NCBI GenBank assembly: GCA_008360955.1
Contig: LUCM01008854.1
Coordinates: forward strand, 7,928 to 71,927
Length of the DNA: 64,000 bases
Direction: 5' to 3'
From: Fasciolopsis buskii
Taxonomy: Eukaryota; Platyhelminthes; Trematoda; Plagiorchiida; Fasciolidae
A program made the position numbers and the translations under genes. The notes beneath the pieces are model-generated. The model was not told the DNA's origin, searched no databases, and saw only the letters and a list, made by a program, of their open reading frames with translations. This document shows positions 59,080-64,000 of the stretch, piece after piece. Within the stretch, counting starts at the first letter, position 1. Each line of letters starts with the position of its first letter.

Positions 59080-59740
59080 CCGTCCTTTTTTCTGTTTGAG
59101 CAGATGATGCTGTGAGTTAGCAACAAAAACCAGAGCACGTTAGTGCAAGATGGATCTTTGTCAACACTGAATTGGACGGCAATTATTTGGAACTCCAGTC
59201 CTATGGGTTGGACTTAAATGGTCACTGCCACAACTTCTAATATTTACAGAATATTCTTCATTTGATTCAGAGCTGATGAAGCTCAGTAACTGCTAGTCAT
59301 TTAAAATCTACGGCCACATTTTTAATTCAAGAGGTCCTTTTTGGTGAGCTTATGAATCAGTGTAAAGAAAAATCGTGCCAGAAAACTATGGTTAAAATGT
59401 TTGACAAATCCGTTACATAGAAGTCAACTAGTAGGTAGTACAGTTTAAACTTGTTTACCAACATAGTTCTTTGTGGTCTTTATTTTCAGTTCAGAAAAAT
59501 TGTCTTTTTTTAAACTTATTTAATATCAGTTGCACTACTGTTATCCTTGCAAAAATGTGCTCTGATCTTGATTGCCACCTCATAACACATGAAAAAGGAT
59601 GATGGGAAATAACTGAAGGTAGAGTGCAAGATAATAAACTAAAAACCTTATGGAAAGGACGAGATTTTGAATGCAGAAATACCATTGACTACGGCGCTGA
59701 GCCATATCACCTATTGTGTCTAACCATCTTATGCGGGGAC
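59080..59740. other. No gene recognised
   Basis: AT-rich spacer between two retroelement blocks. Only a 64-codon ORF (59685-59491, -) without motifs. Confidence 0.45.
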
Positions 59741-59744
59741 CTCA

Positions 59745-60200
59745 TGGACCACAATCCAACAGCCTAGCCGTACCTATAAGAGCCCGTTCATTGTTTATTT
59801 TCATACCACCGTACCTTGTGGTGGACCAACCATAATCCGATCACTGCCTGCATCGGAGTAGACTTTACCGCACTCAGGGTAGAGCTCTATGCGACTGGGC
59901 GCATCCCTGGGTTGCGGATGAGGGAACGGCCACCATCCGGGTGATTAACCGTAAATAGGGTAACCTCAGGCTCCGCCGATTAAGCGGCCACGAACATGTA
60001 GTGGCAGTGTCAAGGGCGTGGTGGGTTTTTGTTTGGCAGGCGATCTCCCTAAAAAATACCACAATAGCCCGCTGGTGGCGCCATAGCGTGAAGGGTGTGG
60101 CCCCCCACTAAACAACGCCGTTGCTTCTTGACGTGTTGCACTGACCCGGCAAGGATTTCCAGAAGAGGCGTATGAACCGACTAATTAATCACCGGCTCGT
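59745..60200 (+). promoter_or_regulatory. GC-rich leader of the RTE element, possible internal promoter region
   Basis: This block is clearly richer in G and C than the rest of the window, with segments such as GGATGAGGGAACGGCCACC and AAGCGGCCACGAACATGTAG. It sits directly before the RTE endonuclease. Non-LTR elements carry an internal promoter in the 5' UTR, so that role is inferred from position; no specific binding sites were identified. Confidence 0.4.
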
Positions 60201-63200
60201 ATGAAATAATTCTGGTGCTTCGCAGAAAGCGCTTGGTTCAGCGAAGTCTGGAAAACCATCCTCAACTGAAAAGGCATACACTGGTTTTGGCGACCGAGTA
60301 CTGCAGCAGCTCACAATGCATAAAACTACGAATATGACTGATTTTTGTATAAAAGTTTCTAACCCTACTCTCACTTGCAAAAACGACCTTCCAGCGAACA
60401 CCACTGCTTGTCACTCTACTAATTTATACTCTCCTGGTCTCTCCCAGTCACCCTCAAATATCATCCAAATCTCACCGAATCCGCCTCTGCCGGTTGATAT
60501 ACTTCTTCGTCCTCGATGCCCACTCATACTAACCACGTTCAACATGTGAACACCGCTGCGTATAAGTCAACAGGGCCGTTTAGCCCTTGCACTGGAGACC
60601 CTAGCCATCTATGTATGTTGTATTCAACAGACTCGGATTCAAGACTCCAGCCCCGTTATCCCACTGGCATCCCCATCTAGTCTTTTCGTGGAGGGTCATC
60701 TGGATCCTTCTGAGGACCCGAGGCCGCGGCCTCTGGTGTTGCTGGCGTTCGTGTAGCTCTCAGTGAGGGGGCTGAAGCTGCACTACTTGACTGGTTCCCA
60801 GTAAACAGCCAACTATACATGGTGAGACTCAGAGTTTCATGCGGACTAAATAATCTTCGCTTTGACAGACACAACTTGTTTGTCGTCTTATTGTAAGCGC
60901 CAACAGACTGCAGCCCAGGTGCAGTCAAGGAAACTTTATATCAAGAGCTGAACGACCTTTTACGTAGAGCAAGGTGGGGTGACATCGTGATTTTGGCAAG
61001 GGACGAGGATGCCAGAGTAGGTCATCTGTCCTCAAATGGTCTTGATTCATGTCGTTCTGAAAATGTACTCAGACCATCTTTTTTTCTCGCTAGTATGAGC
61101 TTCAGACGGTCAAACCGCCGGTAGGCCACTTGGCGTCTGCCCTCTTCAAGTCAGTGCTGCACCCGAATCGAGTGCACTGCTATTAGCTACAAATGGTGCT
61201 GCTGCCTAGAAGACTGCCGATCGTACTAGAGCACTCCCCTGGACTCCGGTCACACGTTAGTTTGCACTAAGCTGTTCACGTGCTTTGGGTGGCACTCAAA
61301 ACGCACACCGTAGCGGCGGTTAGACTGCTATCTGATTCGACTGGTCTACAAATCTTCCGAAGTGCACTGGCTGCAGAGCTAGGATTGCTCCACTTCAAAA
61401 CATCAATGAGCACTAGTCGCACGTCAAGAATGCCATGCATTTTGCTGGTTTAGTTAGTTGTGAACTGACCCCTGGATTCCTGCTGAAGTCTTGCGCCTTT
61501 TTGATGCACGTCAGTAGATCCCGGCTGGTAGGTAGTATAATAAAACACGGCTCGAAACGAGATGTGAACTAAGTACGAGCTTGCTTAAGGATCGCGAGGT
61601 CCGGTGGTATCAACGAGCTCCTGAGATGGAAAGTGTCGCCGCCATGGGAACTTCCTGTAAGCTATTTCACCTCATCCAAGCTATCAGTAGGAAGGCATTA
61701 GGTGTGACCGAAACGATATGTGAAGCTGACGGTTCACCAATCCACAACTTGCAACGATTTCGTATACATTAAGCGAAAAACTTTCAAGCACAATTTGGCT
61801 GGACGTCAGCATCAACGCCTTCCTCAGCCATTCTGGCCAGCGTTCGGTGGCCTATTACAATAGACCCACTTACTGAAGCAGAGTACCCCAGGGAAATCCA
61901 AGCCTTGTTACGTCATGGAGCTTTGGTCTGCAATGGGCTTCCCCAGCTCTAAATAAAGATGTGGGGGTGTAAATGGTCAGATAACTTCTCTTTTTCTCAA
62001 ATGTCTGGTACTGCGAGAAAGCCCCTTTCTCGTGGGGGATGGGTCCATCGTTGTCCCCATCGTCAAGACTGGTTTGCACAGTGACTTCGCTAACCATAGG
62101 AATACTAGCTTAATCCAGATAGCGTTCAAGCTGCCTTCGTCAATCACTGAAGGTTGTGCATCACGCGTGAAAGACAAACGTAAGAAACAGGCTGGGTCTC
62201 GCGTTGGTCGTGAATGTGTCGACCAAAGATTCACTCTTCGACAGGTGTTACATTACCGTTTTACTCTCCAAAGGTCAACGGTCATCGTGTTGATGAACAT
62301 TCGGCAGCTTTTGACTTCTTTGATAGGTCTGCACTATGGCACTGTTCGTTGCGTAATGGAGCACCTGAGAGGTATGTGTCGGTCCTCAGAGAGTTGTGCC
62401 GTCATAAGTCAGGTTGAATTTTGCCATTCTTCGTCCCCTCCAGTATAGTACGGCAGACCGTCCGGTATCCCCATTTCTTTTAATCTTTCCCATTAAGGAT
62501 GGTTTACAGAAAGCTTTATCTTGTCTTTTAGACCTTGGAGTGGAACGCCACCCAAGTAAAAGAGTCGACTTTATGTAGGTCGATGATGTCGCTTTGATGA
62601 GTGATGATACACAGGCACCTGAACGCGCATTGGACTGCTCGGCATTTGAGGTATCCAGATAGGGTATGTACTTTACACTTTCGAAGGGGAAGGTACTTCT
62701 TCAAGACTGGCAAGAGCCTGTGCCTGCACTCATCCTTTGTGGTGATCGACTAGATGTAGTCTGACCTTACCTGGGGGAGGTGTTGGGCAGAAGGTTTCAT
62801 TACGAATTGGGAAATCCAGAGCAGCTTTCATAAACCTACGACAGTTGCGGCTCCACCATGACATTCGACTTTCCCTCGATGGAAGGGTATGCATAGCTAC
62901 AGTTCGTAGTTCTACTTTACGGTTTCAAGACCTAGCCTATCCGTGTTGAGGATGCCCAGCGACCTTTTGTTTTCGACCATCGATGTCTCTGGAGCATTGC
63001 TTGTGTCTGGGGGATACACTGGGTGAGCAGCGACGTGGTGTGCCACCTTGTGTTGGCTGCGGATAGTCGTCCTCTGACTGAGATAATTGCTCTTCGTCGC
63101 CTTCGGTGGTATGGACACTTGCTGTGTATGGCTGATCACCGACGACCTGCTTGTGCTCTTTTTTGCGTGCTGGACGAAGTGACGTTGAGGTCAGGCTACG

Positions 63201-63345
63201 ACTTGGCATAGAGGTATGAAGAAGTTAGTTTCGGGTTTGGCCTCCGCCGATGTTTTTTTCTTCCTGGTTGGGGCTCAAGAGATGAGGAATTTTGTTGGTT
63301 GAAAACGGCGAAATGTGGCTCAGAAGCAAGCCAGTGGCGTGAATG
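59745..63345 (+). mobile_element. Nearly full-length RTE retrotransposon, dead
   Basis: A GC-rich leader (59745-60200) precedes a decayed single-ORF RTE. The endonuclease start FNM*TPLRISQQGRLAL and RIQDSS lie at 60526-60650, and the SVGAYNKTTNK-region relic at 60790-60960. GDIVILARDEDARVG (once GDxNAQVG) is at 60978-61025, and the linker KLFHLIQAISRKALGVTETI near 61660-61720. RT fingers are at 62030-62150, the AFDFFDRSALWHCSLRNGAP motif A region at 62240-62370, and VDDVALMSDD at 62579-62608. The C-terminal RWYGHLL and GWGSRDEEFCWLK blocks follow, to 63340. Stops and frameshifts occur throughout. The Tyr codon before the catalytic VDD has become TAG (62576-62578). Confidence 0.88.
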
Positions 63346-64000
63346 ATGTGTGAACTGTATGCAGAGCCCCGTCTTCTTAAAAATAATCCCAAATCAAAGA
63401 CACAAACGATCACAAAATATGCATGGCGAAGACACAAACACAATTGGTTTGTTATAGCTTAGTATTATTTCTCCCCTTATTTAGAACCTATTGCGAAGTT
63501 CCATTTATACGCAGGTATATATATATGTATATATATATCGAACAGCAAGGCAGTCTTTCCATGGGCGTGCACAAATTATGTCCCCGTCAATTTAATCTAC
63601 TCTGATTCAATACTTCCACCAAAAATTGAACCCAAAAATCGAATCCGCTGGGCTTCAACGGCAGAGCACTAAAGGTTTGCTTTCATCTACACCCACCGTC
63701 CTACAACACGAGCTCCCCTATACGTGAACTCGTTCACACAACTGCTCACACATACACGCGAAACTGATCTTGCTTCTTGCCCCATTGCTGTATGATTATT
63801 GATCTACTTGAAACGGTTTTGATTTTTAGGGCAGTCTTCTGTATTTTCATGAATTTCTGTCCTGTTCAATATGAAGCCGTCTCCATCAGTCATCTGCTGG
63901 CCGCACCGTGTCCTCTCGACCTTCAGTTTGATTAATTGGCTGCACCGTTGTCATTCACTTAAACTGCATAGCCCACCCACTAACCGCTTTTCTACTCAAG
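63346..64000. other. Flank of the RTE copy; no gene seen
   Basis: Contains a short (TA)n-type run at 63515-63538. Some GC-richer sequence near 63.65-63.75 kb holds no recognisable gene. Confidence 0.45.
63515..63538. repeat. Short TA-rich simple repeat
   Basis: GTATATATATATGTATATAT-type run of about 24 bases; a minor microsatellite lying about 170 bases past the RTE coding remnant. Confidence 0.9.

Noticed and set aside
1..64000. Search for CRISPR-like arrays, operons, phage or integrative elements and a novel multi-gene system
   Set aside because: None seen; the sequence is eukaryotic with introns, and the only arrays are simple microsatellites.

Overview
The window reads as intron-rich, AT-rich animal nuclear DNA, most likely from a digenean trematode (fluke). 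The basis is the mix of repeats: decayed RTE-clade retrotransposons whose encoded endonuclease and reverse transcriptase resemble the SR2-type elements of flukes, a CR1-like element and a Penelope-like element. They sit around a multi-exon cilium/testis-type gene with introns from 64 bp to 5.7 kb. The species assignment is inference. No operons, CRISPR arrays, rRNA genes or intact tRNA genes were seen.

The one gene I can name with confidence is a minus-strand orthologue of ZSWIM2, an E3 ubiquitin ligase with SWIM, RING, ZZ and RING domains, at about 40.0-54.24 kb. Seven exons can be joined with matching splice phases into 506 codons. They carry the SWIM zinc finger (54.2 kb), first RING split over two exons (53.4 and 47.5 kb), ZZ finger (47.3 kb), second RING split over two exons (44.7 and 41.0 kb), and a serine-rich tail with tandem AATAAA signals at 40.01-40.02 kb. 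The N-terminal exon(s) upstream of the SWIM finger were not found.

Repeats by region: 1-303 (+) is an RTE fragment that is a perfect inverted copy of part of the long decayed RTE at 2.59-5.83 kb (-). A CR1-like element lies at 16.2-18.5 kb (-). An RTE 3' scrap is at 41.77 kb (+), an RTE RT fragment at 55.8-57.1 kb (+), and a Penelope-like fragment abutting an RTE 3' end at 58.48-59.07 kb (+). A nearly full-length dead RTE with a GC-rich leader occupies 59.74-63.35 kb (+). A (CTAT)n microsatellite lies at 27.6 kb and a tRNA-like half at 18.72 kb.

Outside these, several short open segments have protein-like composition and plausible splice signals, suggesting pieces of further unidentified genes: 7.6-11.6 kb (-), 21.4-23.7 kb (-), 33.1-38.44 kb (+, ending at a stop with a close AATAAA, tail-to-tail with ZSWIM2), 48.2 kb (+) and 50.7 kb (-) inside the large ZSWIM2 intron, and 55.5 kb (-). 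These are low-confidence exon calls made by eye. I did not find convincing evidence of a new biological system; the most unusual items are the perfect inverted repeat, the chimeric Penelope/RTE block and the possible nested genes.
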